A stretch of DNA of 64,000 nucleotides from Hymenobacter gelipurpurascens (GCF_900187375.1 NZ_FYEW01000002.1:310001-374000), one strand, 5' to 3'; counted from the stretch's first letter, positions 42,779-51,995 are shown. Notes: generated by a model not told the origin, from the letters alone. A program made the numbers and translations.

Positions 42779-42822
42779 AATTAGCATGAGATCAATTAGA
42801 ACATCCCTCCTCCCATCCCGCA

Positions 42823-45800
42823 ATGCGCAACTCCATTTTTGAAGCTTACAAAGCCCCGATAGCGGTAGTGCTGGCCCTGGCCCTGGGGCTGGGTGTACTG
42901 GCCTACCGCCGTATTTCGGTGGCGCTGTTTCCGGAGGTGACGTTCCCAAAGGTGAAGGTTATTGCCGATAATGGCCTGCAGCCCGTCAATAGGATGATGG
43001 TGACGGTGACCAAGCCCATGGAGGATGCCATGAAGCAGGTGCCGGGCCTCACGCTGCTGCGCTCCACCACCAGCCGTGGCAGCTGCGAAATATCGGCTTA
43101 CCTCGATTGGAATGCCGATGTGGTTCGGAGCCAGCAAACCATTGAGTCGCGGCTGAACCAGATTCGAAACGACCTGCCGCCGGGCACGCAAATCAGTGTA
43201 GAGCGCATGAATCCGGCTATTTTGCCCGTAATGGGTTACACCCTGGAAGGGCCGGGCCGCTCGGCGTTGGAGCTGCGCCGCCTGGCACTCTACACCGTGA
43301 AGCCCTTTATTTCGCAGGTAGATGGCGTGTCGGCGGTGCAGATTCAGGGCGGGCGCACCAAGGAGTTTGAGGTGGAGCTGGTGCCCGACCAATTGGCGGC
43401 TCTGAACCTGACGCCCAATGACGTGAGCACCATGCTGGGCCAGACCAACTTCGTGCAATCGAACGGCTACCTCTCCGACTACCGGCGCCTCTACCTTACC
43501 GTCACGGATGCCACCATTACTAGTCGCCAAGATGTAGAAAACGTGGTGCTGCGCAATGATGGGCGCCGCATTGTGCGCCTGGCCGATGTAGCCACGGTGC
43601 GCGTAGGCGAGCAACCCGAGTACACCCGCGTAAATGCCAACGGCCACGATGCGGTGCTTATCGGCGTACTGCGTCAGCCCGATGCCAACGTGGTGGAAGT
43701 GGCAGCGGGCGTACGGGCCAAAATCAAAACCCTGCAGGCAGGCCTACCACGCGGCATTCGCCTCGCACCGTACTACGACCAGTCGGATTTCGTGAGCGAA
43801 GTGGTGCGCTCCGTGCAGGATTCCCTCTGGATTGGCCTGGCGCTGGCGCTGCTGGTTACCACGCTGTTTCTGCGGTCGGCGCGGGCCTCGCTCACTATTC
43901 TACTGGCTATTCCGCTGGCACTGGCCCTCACGCTTTCCGTGCTGTATTTCGGGCTGAACTACTCCTTCAACATCATGACGCTGGGCGCCATAGCCGCCGC
44001 CATCGGCCTGATGATTGACGACGCGGTGGTAATGGTGGAACAGCTGCACCGCGTGGGCGAGGAACACCCCAATGCCTCTACCCCAGAGGTGGTGGCCCGC
44101 TCGGTGCAGCACCTGCTGCCCGCCCTCATCGGTTCTTCGCTGAGTACTATCGTCATCTTTCTGCCCTTCGTACTGCTGGGCGGCGTGGCCGGGGCCTATT
44201 TCAACGTGCTGGCTACTACTATGGTAGTGGCGTTGCTGTGCTCCTTCGTGGTGGCGTGGCTAGGCCTGCCGGTGCTCTACCTGCTGCTCACCCAGCTAGG
44301 CCTGGGCCAGCCCAAAGAAGCGCGCACCAAAGACCGCATTGATCGGCCCGAGCCCGTCCCGACTGATTCGCCGGCGTTGCTGGTGGAGCAACCGGAAGGG
44401 GTGCTTATTGATGAAGCCGCCGACCCGGGCCTGACGGATGCAGCTCACCACGAAATTCCGTGGGTGCGCTCGGTTATCCGGCATCCGGCGTACTCGGTGG
44501 TGGGCGTGGCGGTGCTGGTGGCCCTGATGTGGTTTATCATTCCGCGCCTGGCCACCGGTTTTCTGCCTGAGATGGATGAGGGCGCCATTGTGCTCGACTA
44601 CAACTCGCCACCGGGCACCTCGCTCCAGGAAACCGACCGGATGCTGCGCCAAGCTGAGAAGCTGATTGTGAAAGTGCCGGAAGTGGCCAGCTACTCACGC
44701 CGGACGGGCACTCAAATGGGCTTTTTCATCACCGAGCCCAATAGTGGCGACTACCTCATTCGGCTCAAAACCGACCGCAGCCGCACCACCGACGAGGTAA
44801 TTGATGACATTCGGCAGCGCATCGAAAGCTCCCAGCCAGCCCTGGTGATTGACTTCGGCCAGGTTATCGGGGATATGCTGGGGGACTTGATGAGCACTGT
44901 GCAGCCCATTGAAATCAAGCTCTTTGGTCCGAATGCGGCTACCCGCTACGGCCTGGCAGAGAAGGTGGCCGGCATCGTGGAAAATACGCCGGGCACCGCC
45001 GATGTATTCGACGGCATTGTGCGCGTGGGACCTTCCATTGATGTGCGCCCCGACCCGCGCCGCCTGGCACAATTCGGCATTACGGGCACCGATTTTCAGG
45101 CCCAGCTCCAAACGCAACTGGAGGGCGTGGTAGCGGGCAATGTGCTGGAAGGTGAACAGCTGCTGAACATCCGGCTGCGCTACCCGCAGGCCAACACCAT
45201 CAGCCTGCAGCAGGTACGGCAGCAGCCCATTTTCCTGCCCAACGGCCAGCGCCGCCGCCTCGATGAGCTGGCCGTGGTCACGGTGTCGGCCGGCGACGCG
45301 GAGCTGGAGCGGGAGAACCTGCAGGCCATGACGGCTATTACGGCCCGCCTGAACGGCCGCGACCTAGGCTCGGCCATGAGCGAAATCCGCCAGAAGCTCG
45401 ACCGCGACCTGCCCCTGCCTCCCGGCTACTTTATTCAGTTCGGGGGTTCGTATGCCGAGCAGCAGCAGTCGTTTCAGGAGCTGCTCACCATTCTGGTGTC
45501 GGCGTGCCTGCTGGTATTCGCCGTAGGCCTGTTCCTGTTTCGCGATTTGAAAGCGGCGGCCCTGATTCTGCTGGTGGCCGTGCTGGGCCCGGCCGGAGGT
45601 AGTCTGGCATTGTATCTGACGAACACGCCCCTGAACGTAGGCTCCTACACCGGCCTGATTATGGTGGTCGGCATCATTGGCGAAAACGCCATCTTCACCC
45701 TACAGCAGTTCAATGATGCGCGCCGAAGTGCCCCCGTAGAGCAGGCCATCGGCTACGCTATTGCGGCCCGCCTGCGCCCCAAGCTCATGACGGCGCTATC

Positions 45801-45984
45801 GGCCATTGCCGCCCTGCTGCCGCTTGCGCTGGGCATCGGGGCCGGCGCGCAGCTGCATCAGCCGCTGGCCATTGCCGTAATTGGCGGGCTGCTGCTGGCG
45901 CTGCCCCTGCTGCTCGTAGTACTGCCGAGCTTGCTGCGCCTGGCCTACCGGCGGAAAGATGAGAAGATGCTGGTAGTGGCCTAG
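42823..45984 (+). CDS. RND efflux pump inner-membrane permease
   Basis: A 1053-residue AcrB/CusA-superfamily pump. It has a membrane segment at about residues 10-28, porter domains, a block of about five helices around 330-480 with the signature GAIAAAIGLMIDDAVVMVEQLHR (Asp pair for proton coupling), then a second porter half and a second helix block near 870-1040. The Asp pair and absence of Met clusters fit neither a pure heavy-metal nor a pure drug pump clearly. It acts with the adaptor and TolC-like channel encoded upstream. The TAG stop falls in GTGGCCTAGG. Confidence 0.93.
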   Translation: MRNSIFEAYKAPIAVVLALALGLGVLAYRRISVALFPEVTFPKVKVIADNGLQPVNRMMVTVTKPMEDAMKQVPGLTLLRSTTSRGSCEISAYLDWNADVVRSQQTIESRLNQIRNDLPPGTQISVERMNPAILPVMGYTLEGPGRSALELRRLALYTVKPFISQVDGVSAVQIQGGRTKEFEVELVPDQLAALNLTPNDVSTMLGQTNFVQSNGYLSDYRRLYLTVTDATITSRQDVENVVLRNDGRRIVRLADVATVRVGEQPEYTRVNANGHDAVLIGVLRQPDANVVEVAAGVRAKIKTLQAGLPRGIRLAPYYDQSDFVSEVVRSVQDSLWIGLALALLVTTLFLRSARASLTILLAIPLALALTLSVLYFGLNYSFNIMTLGAIAAAIGLMIDDAVVMVEQLHRVGEEHPNASTPEVVARSVQHLLPALIGSSLSTIVIFLPFVLLGGVAGAYFNVLATTMVVALLCSFVVAWLGLPVLYLLLTQLGLGQPKEARTKDRIDRPEPVPTDSPALLVEQPEGVLIDEAADPGLTDAAHHEIPWVRSVIRHPAYSVVGVAVLVALMWFIIPRLATGFLPEMDEGAIVLDYNSPPGTSLQETDRMLRQAEKLIVKVPEVASYSRRTGTQMGFFITEPNSGDYLIRLKTDRSRTTDEVIDDIRQRIESSQPALVIDFGQVIGDMLGDLMSTVQPIEIKLFGPNAATRYGLAEKVAGIVENTPGTADVFDGIVRVGPSIDVRPDPRRLAQFGITGTDFQAQLQTQLEGVVAGNVLEGEQLLNIRLRYPQANTISLQQVRQQPIFLPNGQRRRLDELAVVTVSAGDAELERENLQAMTAITARLNGRDLGSAMSEIRQKLDRDLPLPPGYFIQFGGSYAEQQQSFQELLTILVSACLLVFAVGLFLFRDLKAAALILLVAVLGPAGGSLALYLTNTPLNVGSYTGLIMVVGIIGENAIFTLQQFNDARRSAPVEQAIGYAIAARLRPKLMTALSAIAALLPLALGIGAGAQLHQPLAIAVIGGLLLALPLLLVVLPSLLRLAYRRKDEKMLVVA

Positions 45985-46010
45985 GAAACCTTTGACTTGC
46001 GGATTCAACA

Positions 46011-46058
46011 AAAAGCCCGGTGCCTGACAGATAAATTTCTGCCGGGCACCGGGCTTTT
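46011..46058. terminator. Terminator of the efflux operon
   Basis: AAAAGCCCGGTGCC pairs perfectly with GGCACCGGGCTTTT around an AT-rich 20-base loop, 27 bases past the stop of the pump gene. Confidence 0.92.
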
Positions 46059-46097
46059 ACTTATACGACTTATAGCTGTTTCACGAACCCTATACCT

Positions 46098-46200
46098 GTC
46101 GAGACGCGGCACTTCGCTTCTCCTCATTGCTGAGGGTATTTATCTCGCAGCGTTCTGGGCCAGCCCTGCAACGACGATACGCGAAGTGTTGCGTCTCTAC
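46098..46200. repeat. REP-like inverted repeat, GAGACGC-ACTTCGC family
   Basis: GTCGAGACGCGGCACTTCGC (46098-46117) pairs with GCGAAGTGTTGCGTCTCTAC (46181-46200) with three mismatches and a 63-base loop. It has no coding potential. The arm design (GAGACGC followed by ACTTCGC) differs from the other palindromes in the window. Confidence 0.8.
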
Positions 46201-46258
46201 GTCGTATGAAGACTTAAAAACTAGCTCAAACAGGTTCTGACGTAGAGTTCCGAGCTGT

Positions 46259-46975
46259 TTATACCGACCGGTTCCAGTAGGCCACCCCCTCGCGCCACCA
46301 CGTTTGGAGCTGCTGAAAATCAGGAGAAAGTAGAACGTGCAGCCCGGCCACCCACCCCAGCGAGCAGACCCAACCGGCCAGTACATCGGAGGGGTAATGC
46401 ACGCCTAGGTACATCCGCGAGAGGCCTACACCCAACGTGAACAAGGTGCCTAGAATACATACGGGCCAACGCCAGGGACTTTGCCAAAGCAAAAAGCCCA
46501 GCGCGGCGGCTAGCGCGGCCGAGCCCATTGCATGCCCACTGGGGAAGCTGTAGAACTTGGCCGGCGCAATAGACTCCCACAACGCTGGCCTGGGCCGACC
46601 GAAAAGCGTTTTAGCCAGCACATTCAGAGCTACTGCCCCGCATACTGCCAAAGCAAAGAACAGCGCTTCGTGGCGGCAGCGCTTCCAATACAGGAGGCCT
46701 ACCAGTGCCAAACCCAGCAACGACATCACTTCCGGACCACCCGCCGTGGTGAAAGCCAGCGCAACGGTATCGAGCGTAGGCGCTTCTAGGTGGTGAATCC
46801 ACTCCAGAATGGACTGGTCGCCGATGAAGCCCCCGCTTTCCCAGATATCTTCGGCTACCTCCACGAAGATGAACCAAGGCGCTCCAACTCCGAGCAGCAG
46901 CAACGCAATGAGCGGGCCATGTCCCCGCAACGCCCTTCGGATCAGTTGTATCAGCCCCAACAGATGCTTATTCAT
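46259..46975 (-). CDS. PAP2-family membrane phosphatase
   Basis: A 238-residue integral membrane phosphatase with about six helices. The three PAP2 motifs are present: KTLFGRPRP (KxxxxxxRP), PSGHAMGS (catalytic His base), and SRMYLGVHYPSDVLAGW (SRxxxxxHxxxD). Likely substrates are undecaprenyl pyrophosphate or phosphatidate-type lipids at the periplasmic face; which one cannot be decided. A second PAP2 gene lies 76 bases upstream on the same strand. Confidence 0.92.
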   Translation of the reverse strand: MNKHLLGLIQLIRRALRGHGPLIALLLLGVGAPWFIFVEVAEDIWESGGFIGDQSILEWIHHLEAPTLDTVALAFTTAGGPEVMSLLGLALVGLLYWKRCRHEALFFALAVCGAVALNVLAKTLFGRPRPALWESIAPAKFYSFPSGHAMGSAALAAALGFLLWQSPWRWPVCILGTLFTLGVGLSRMYLGVHYPSDVLAGWVCSLGWVAGLHVLLSPDFQQLQTWWREGVAYWNRSV

Positions 46976-47051
46976 CGGGCAAATTTTACTTTTTCAACTT
47001 CCTGCTTGCTCCTTGAGAAGCCCTTGAAACCACTGCAAACGGCGTTATTGC

Positions 47052-47865
47052 TTACTTCGTGGGGTGCCACACTACGTTCATACCCATGCCGCCCGGCATC
47101 CACATCGGCGAAAAGCTGGTGCCCTGCAGCACGCGGGGCTGGCGGCCCCAGCGGTTGCGGTGGGTGAGGTAGCCTAGGTGGGCCGACAGAATGCCGAAGC
47201 CCGCGCCCGCCACCACATCACTCTGCCAGTGCTTGGTATTGATCATGCGCAGGGCTGCTACGCTCGTGGCCAGGGTGTAGGCCCCGATGCCGTACCACTG
47301 GCTTTTGTCGCGGAACTCGTTGTGCACGATACTAGCCGCCAAAAAGGCCTGGGCCGTGTGGCCCGAAGGAAACGAGAGGTTATCGGAGCCATCGGGGCGG
47401 GTTTCGCGGGAAAGATTCTTGACCGCAAACACGGTAGCCAGCATAATCAGCTCCGATTTACCGATAACCAGCAAGGTGTTGAGACGGTCGTTCTTCGACT
47501 CCACACCCGCCAACGCCACCAACCCCAGCTCGGCGTAGGGCGCGAAAATGAGGTAGTTATCGAGGCCGGAGCGGTAAGTTGGGAAGACCTTGTGAATATC
47601 GCGGTTGGCTTGCTGGTTGGTATAGAAACCGCCCCCGTTGAACGTATAGGCGCCGTAGCCAATCATGAGGGCCGGCACAATGGTAGCCTTCACGAGCTTG
47701 CCTTTGTACCAGGGCTTTTTGACGACGGCCGGAATGCCGGCTGGGTTTTCAAACTTGTGGGTAGTGTCGGGGGGGTGCGGTGGGGAGCACCTGGGCAGCG
47801 GCGGGTGTCAGCGTGGCCGTTGCCAGCGAAATGGTCACCGCCAAGCGACAGAGAAAAGACTTCAT
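47052..47865 (-). CDS. Exported PAP2-family phosphatase, frameshifted in a G7 tract
   Basis: The phosphatase part (frame open from 47693 with GTG down to 47052, 213 residues) has the motifs KNLSRETRP, FPSGHTAQAF and RMINTKHWQSDVVAG. Upstream, in another frame, an ATG at 47865 encodes a clean signal peptide (MKSFLCRLAVTISLATATLT, then PAAAQ). The two frames join if one base is removed from the run of seven G at 47769-47775 (C on the coding strand), giving DTTHKFENPAGIPAVVKKPWYKGKLVK before the known part. The gene is therefore either broken, phase-variable or mis-sequenced at this site. The intact product would be a periplasmic or outer-membrane acid phosphatase of about 270 residues. Confidence 0.8.
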
Positions 47866-48154
47866 TAACTCAACGCGTAAAACTCAAAAAAACATCTTTC
47901 AATGGCCCGCCAACCCAGCAGGCAAAGAGTATACGGAGCCAATCTAAAGGAAATCTGTATCAGGAGCTCAGAATTGCTTTTAGCCCAATTACGTATTGCT
48001 GCTTGTGGCGAAAAGCAGTCTACTGTCACCAGAAACCGATAACAGCACTACGGTTGCAGAAGTAGGACCCGCGGAAATGAACACCGACAACCGCTTAGAG
48101 CGGTTATCAGGTTAGTGCTGTAGATATGCCGGACAGAAGCAGCCGCAAACAGGT

Positions 48155-48544
48155 TTAGCGCAATAGCAGGGTTGTCAGCATAATACTTATTACAACCGCG
48201 CCCGGAATAAGCGCTACGGCACCCGTCGCGTAGGCGCCCCACGAGGCCAGGCGCCATACAATCCGCCACGCGCAGCCCTGCAGCATAGCAGCCACGCGGC
48301 CAGCAGTGCGTGCCACCAACCACGGCAGCAGCACGAAACAGCAGATTCCCAGGAGCAAAAACCAGTCATCAGCGTGGGGCGTGTGCGGCCAGATTTCCCG
48401 CAGCGCCAGCAAATTCAGACCACTGAACAGGCCTAGGCCTATCGTCCACCATAGTGCAGGTGGGGCAGCGGGTACTACGGTGTCCAGAGCAAAGTACAAG
48501 AGCCGCTCTGATTGTGAAAGGCAAGGTGTGAGCCGCTGGTTCAT
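48155..48544 (-). CDS. Small membrane protein, third gene of a coupled trio
   Basis: A 129-residue protein with about three hydrophobic segments (residues 28-50, 65-85 and 100-127). I recognise no domain. It is translationally coupled to the gene upstream by an ATGA overlap at 48541-48544, which fixes the start at MNQRLTPCLS. The trio of small membrane proteins (48155-49157) follows a larger membrane protein gene and is probably one operon with it. Confidence 0.65.
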   Translation of the reverse strand: MNQRLTPCLSQSERLLYFALDTVVPAAPPALWWTIGLGLFSGLNLLALREIWPHTPHADDWFLLLGICCFVLLPWLVARTAGRVAAMLQGCAWRIVWRLASWGAYATGAVALIPGAVVISIMLTTLLLR

Positions 48545-48915
48545 AGCTGTAGCCAACTGGCCATCAGGCTCACCAAAGCGGCGCAACTGCCCACCTGAAA
48601 CATCACGCAGGCCCAGAAAACGAGCGTGCGGGGCCATTGCGGAGCATCGAGCAGGCTGCCCGGCGAACTGGGCAAGGCCAGCGGCAGCGTAGCTTGGAAC
48701 AGCACCAGCACATTCAGCGCCATCAGCAGCAGAATCAACAGCGCCGGCTGAAACCAGTAGGCTTGCATGCGCAGAACCACCGCATCGTGGGGCCTTGGGG
48801 CATACCATCCGGGTATCTGGAACCAGAGCCAGATGGTGGCCAGCGCCAGCGTAAGCACGCCCAGGCTTCGGCCCGTCGAAACCTGGCCTACAGGGAATTC
48901 AGAGGCCGATTTCAT
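48541..48915 (-). CDS. Small membrane protein, second gene of a coupled trio
   Basis: A 124-residue protein with three hydrophobic segments (about residues 20-36, 54-74 and 95-120). The start (MKSASEFPVGQ) is fixed by the ATGA overlap with the gene before it at 48912-48915. No recognised domain. The pattern of helices resembles the first and third members of the trio, which suggests that they form one membrane complex. Confidence 0.65.
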   Translation of the reverse strand: MKSASEFPVGQVSTGRSLGVLTLALATIWLWFQIPGWYAPRPHDAVVLRMQAYWFQPALLILLLMALNVLVLFQATLPLALPSSPGSLLDAPQWPRTLVFWACVMFQVGSCAALVSLMASWLQL

Positions 48916-49157
48916 GGTGCTATGGCAAGAGCAGGTGATGCCCCACGGGCCCACAGCAGCATCACCTGAAACATGGTCCAGAGCAACAGGCCTAGCAGCA
49001 CGGTGGCGCCGGGCAATAAGGCGCGGTAGAGGCGCCGGGCACGCTCGGTGGGCGTTGCGGCCAGGTCGCGCCAGCTGAGCAGGAAGGCCAGGCCACCCAC
49101 GCAGCCCACGCACACCAAGCTGCCCGCAAGGGTCAGGAGCAGGGGAAGAAGCGTCAT
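48912..49157 (-). CDS. Small membrane protein, first gene of a coupled trio
   Basis: An 81-residue protein with two hydrophobic segments (residues 3-28 and 48-70) joined by a basic loop (SWRDLAATPTERARRLYR). Unknown family. It begins 51 bases after the stop of the DUF4153-like gene and overlaps the next gene by 4 bases. Confidence 0.6.
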   Translation of the reverse strand: MTLLPLLLTLAGSLVCVGCVGGLAFLLSWRDLAATPTERARRLYRALLPGATVLLGLLLWTMFQVMLLWARGASPALAIAP

Positions 49158-49208
49158 GAAAGCAAAGAAGTTGATGATAAGTGAAGTAGATACAGGTGCG
49201 GCAATGGC

Positions 49209-50855
49209 CTAGCGGACCACTACGGCTTTGGGCCCGCCGAACAGCTCCTGATAAGCCTGCGATTCGGCGAGGGTCCAGCTCTGCCAGGTGCGGTACTGCG
49301 GATAGGCCTTCTGCCAGCGCTGCAGCCGCTTCTGCACCAACTCGTGGGCTTTGGCCGGCGTGATTTCCGTTTCGCCGTAGCCGTAGCGGTTGATGAGCAC
49401 GATGCGCGTCATGCCATCCAGCACCGACTCGCGGGCGGCCAGCTCGGGCAGCATGCGCTCGGGCATATCCAGCAGGAAACCAAGGTCAACGGTCCGGAAG
49501 CGGGGCTGCAGGTTATAGCGCGTCATCCAGACCTCCCAGTTGCCGGCGGCCAGCAGGAGCACTATCGCGTACACGGCCCAGGCATTCAGGCGCACCAGCG
49601 AGAAAGCCGAGCGGCGCTGCCAGATTTTGAGCAGCACCGTGCCCAGCCCAAACAAGGTTAGGAGCAGAAAACCGTACACCCCAATGCGCTTGTAGGCCAG
49701 TCCGGTGTGCAGAATGTAGTAGTAGTTGCGCAGCCCCACGGATACCACCAGCACCACGTTCTGCACCACCCACATGGTAGCACCCCAGCGCAGCGCGGGC
49801 AGGCCTTTGCCGTAGAAGTTAAGGTTGCGGCGGAAAAACCACAGCACAATGCCCATGGCCACCAGAATACTCAGAATCAGCACGTAGGTACCTTCGTGCA
49901 CGAATTGGGTCAGGTCGAAGCCGGGCGCGGGCGTGAAGCCGAACCAGATCCAGTGGATATCAATGGCATTAACCACCAGCAGCAGCACGTTCACGAGCCC
50001 AAACACGGCCAGCGCGGCCAAGTTCTCTTTGCGCAGATCCAGGGTGCGGAAGCTTCGGGCGCGAAAATCGGGGCGGCGCACGGCAAAGGAGGCCACCCGG
50101 TCGCGCTGCCGCCGCACAAACTCCCCGAACTGCGACTCCTGATCCAGAAAGAAATGGATGGGCACCAGTACCACCGCGCCGGCCGTAAGCACCAGGCCTA
50201 GCACGAAGAACAGCAGGTGCGGCACCGATATATCAATAAACAGCCGTGCCAGCCACTCTCCTATTTTGTTAAACACGGCGCTGCTCAACGCCGCATACTG
50301 CGAGTTGCCGAGCGAAAACAGCACATGAAACACCCCCAGTATTATAAGGGGTAACAGCAGCAGACGCCCGTAGAAACGGGTGCGCGGCCAGCTGCCGGTG
50401 CTTCCACTCGAAAACCACAGCAGTGGCAGTAGCGCCGGCAAAACGCGGCTGGCACTGCCCAGGGCCGTCAGGAAGGCGTAGGCCACCTGCCGGAGCTGGG
50501 GCTGATTTCGAAAACCCAGAAACAGTACCAGCGACGCCAAACATGCCAGCCGCGCCGCGCCCGAGCCATACACTACCACCAGGGCCGCACTCAGCAGTGT
50601 ACCGAGCAGCAGCACCCAAAAGCCGACGGAACGCCACTGCGGCGCGTGGCGCGGCAGGCCCGCCAGCGTACCCGCCACAATCAGGAGTGTGTACAGCGCC
50701 AGGTTCAGCCCGATTTCCTGATTCCAGAAGAGGACGTCGAAGGCAATGGTGCCCAGTGGCAGGAGCAGTTTCTGCAGGGTGCTCAAGGAAAGTGGCAACG
50801 CGCGCGACCTAGCGGCTGCAGGCGCCGGTACGGCCCAAGTGGTAGAGGCATTCAT
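49209..50855 (-). CDS. Polytopic membrane protein, DUF4153/DUF4173-like
   Basis: A 548-residue protein with about twelve membrane helices, beginning with a short Ala/Pro-rich cytosolic part. The segments FVHEGTYVLILSILVAMGIVLWFF and NLNFYGKGL in the middle resemble the DUF4153/DUF4173 family of Bacteroidota, whose function is unknown. The last 130 residues are soluble (NLQPRFRTVDLGFLLDMP, INRYGYGETEITPAKAHELV). A CTTTG-N5-CAAAG dyad at 50879-50893 sits 24 bases before the ATG. The TAG stop lies in a CTAGGCCA motif. Confidence 0.75.
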   Translation of the reverse strand: MNASTTWAVPAPAAARSRALPLSLSTLQKLLLPLGTIAFDVLFWNQEIGLNLALYTLLIVAGTLAGLPRHAPQWRSVGFWVLLLGTLLSAALVVVYGSGAARLACLASLVLFLGFRNQPQLRQVAYAFLTALGSASRVLPALLPLLWFSSGSTGSWPRTRFYGRLLLLPLIILGVFHVLFSLGNSQYAALSSAVFNKIGEWLARLFIDISVPHLLFFVLGLVLTAGAVVLVPIHFFLDQESQFGEFVRRQRDRVASFAVRRPDFRARSFRTLDLRKENLAALAVFGLVNVLLLVVNAIDIHWIWFGFTPAPGFDLTQFVHEGTYVLILSILVAMGIVLWFFRRNLNFYGKGLPALRWGATMWVVQNVVLVVSVGLRNYYYILHTGLAYKRIGVYGFLLLTLFGLGTVLLKIWQRRSAFSLVRLNAWAVYAIVLLLAAGNWEVWMTRYNLQPRFRTVDLGFLLDMPERMLPELAARESVLDGMTRIVLINRYGYGETEITPAKAHELVQKRLQRWQKAYPQYRTWQSWTLAESQAYQELFGGPKAVVVR

Positions 50856-50878
50856 AAGCTAGATATTTTTTAAAAGAA

Positions 50879-50893
50879 CTTTGTATTTCAAAG
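50879..50893. promoter_or_regulatory. Operator dyad upstream of the DUF4153-like gene
   Basis: CTTTGTATTTCAAAG is a 5-5-5 dyad 24 bases before the ATG at 50855. The same dyad with one base change lies upstream of the gene at 51301. Both flank the winged-helix regulator gene at 50910. Confidence 0.7.
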
Positions 50894-50909
50894 CATAGAG
50901 GCAAAAAAA

Positions 50910-51209
50910 TTAGCTGCTAGGCCGCAGCAATTTTTCCAAAGCCGTCAGATGATCCTGAAAGGCAAGTTTTCCATCCTTGGAGGCCGAGTAGGTGGTGTTC
51001 GGCTTCTTGCCGATAAACTGCTTGCTCACGGCCACATACCCTGCTTTTTCCAGTGCCGACACGTGGCTGGCTAGGTTGCCATCGGTCAGGTCCAGGGCTT
51101 CTTTCAGCTCGTTAAAACTCACCGACTCATTTGCCATGAGCACGGCCATCACGCCCAGCCGCACGCGGTTGTCGAAAGCTTTATTGAGCGTATGGATAAC
51201 GTGTTTCAA
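50910..51209 (-). CDS. ArsR-like winged-helix transcriptional regulator (HTH_34 type)
   Basis: A 99-residue single-domain winged helix. The helix-turn-helix reads SFNELKEALDLTDGNLASHVSALEKAGYVAVSK (split here at residues 30-62), followed by the wing PNTTYSASKDGKLAFQDHLTALEKLL. This is the small PadR/ArsR-like type common in Bacteroidota next to membrane-protein genes. No metal-binding Cys pair is visible. It probably binds the CTTTG-N5-CAAAG dyads in front of the two neighbouring membrane protein genes. Confidence 0.88.
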   Translation of the reverse strand: MKHVIHTLNKAFDNRVRLGVMAVLMANESVSFNELKEALDLTDGNLASHVSALEKAGYVAVSKQFIGKKPNTTYSASKDGKLAFQDHLTALEKLLRPSS

Positions 51210-51300
51210 GGGAGGAACTGGAAGTTTGGAGACGGTAGCTAGGAGTTGAGAATGAGGGAATCAGGCAGTTGAAGGGAAATTTTATGCTTCAATCCCTTTG

Positions 51301-51969
51301 CTATTGGCTCCCAGCGCCTCTTTCGTAGCGGTTGTACATGAGCAGGCCGTAGAGAATGTGGCCTAGCCCAAACCCAACCGCAAAGAACGCCAACCCGAAC
51401 CCAGGGAGCAACACAGCCGCCAACCCAAGCACGATTTCGGTGAGGCCGAGCCACCGGATTTCCTCTAGGGTGTACTTGCTGGCATTGAGCAGAGCAAGGC
51501 CGTAAAACACCAGCAACCCCGGCACCACCAGACTCACGGCCCCCCGCACGAACAGAGCCAGGCAAAACAACCCGCCCGCTACCAGCGGAATAGCCATACT
51601 AATAGCCAACCGCCGCCCCAGCGCATTCCAGACCGGAAGCCCCGCCCGGCGTGCCCGCCGCACCGTAAAGAATGTAGCCACAATAAAAGCTACCCCAATC
51701 ATCCCGAAGGCCAGCGCCAGCAGGTAGGGCAGCACCAATAGCCGCTCGGCCTCGGTGCTTTGTAGCAACCGCAGGTAGCCTACGGAGCCGTATTCGCTGC
51801 TGGGAAACCAATTGACCAGGAAGGAATGGCTTACACCAGACCCTATCAGTGCCACCACGCCCGCTCCTACCCCAGAGAGGCCACTCAAGGAAATGAAGCG
51901 CGAGGAGCGCTCCATAATGGCGCGAATCTCGGTGAGTTGGGCAAGCGGATCGGTAGCAGGCTGTATCAT
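51301..51969 (-). CDS. Polytopic membrane protein of unknown function
   Basis: A 222-residue protein with about six membrane helices, starting with a soluble part (PATDPLAQLTEIRAIMERSSRFISLSG, shared with membrane proteins next to this type of regulator in Bacteroidota). The ATG at 51969 is preferred over an upstream TTG at 51993 that lies inside the operator dyad 51981-51995. It is the distal partner of the regulator and probably encodes the protein whose amount it controls. Confidence 0.75.
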   Translation of the reverse strand: MIQPATDPLAQLTEIRAIMERSSRFISLSGLSGVGAGVVALIGSGVSHSFLVNWFPSSEYGSVGYLRLLQSTEAERLLVLPYLLALAFGMIGVAFIVATFFTVRRARRAGLPVWNALGRRLAISMAIPLVAGGLFCLALFVRGAVSLVVPGLLVFYGLALLNASKYTLEEIRWLGLTEIVLGLAAVLLPGFGLAFFAVGFGLGHILYGLLMYNRYERGAGSQ

Positions 51970-51980
51970 ATCGAAAAGCA

Positions 51981-51995
51981 CTTTGTATTGCAAAG
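51981..51995. promoter_or_regulatory. Operator dyad upstream of the 51301-51969 gene
   Basis: CTTTGTATTGCAAAG is a perfect 5-5-5 dyad starting 12 bases before the ATG. It differs by one base from the dyad at 50879-50893. The flanking AAAAG and AAGCA are also shared, so the common element spans about 20 bases. Confidence 0.72.
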
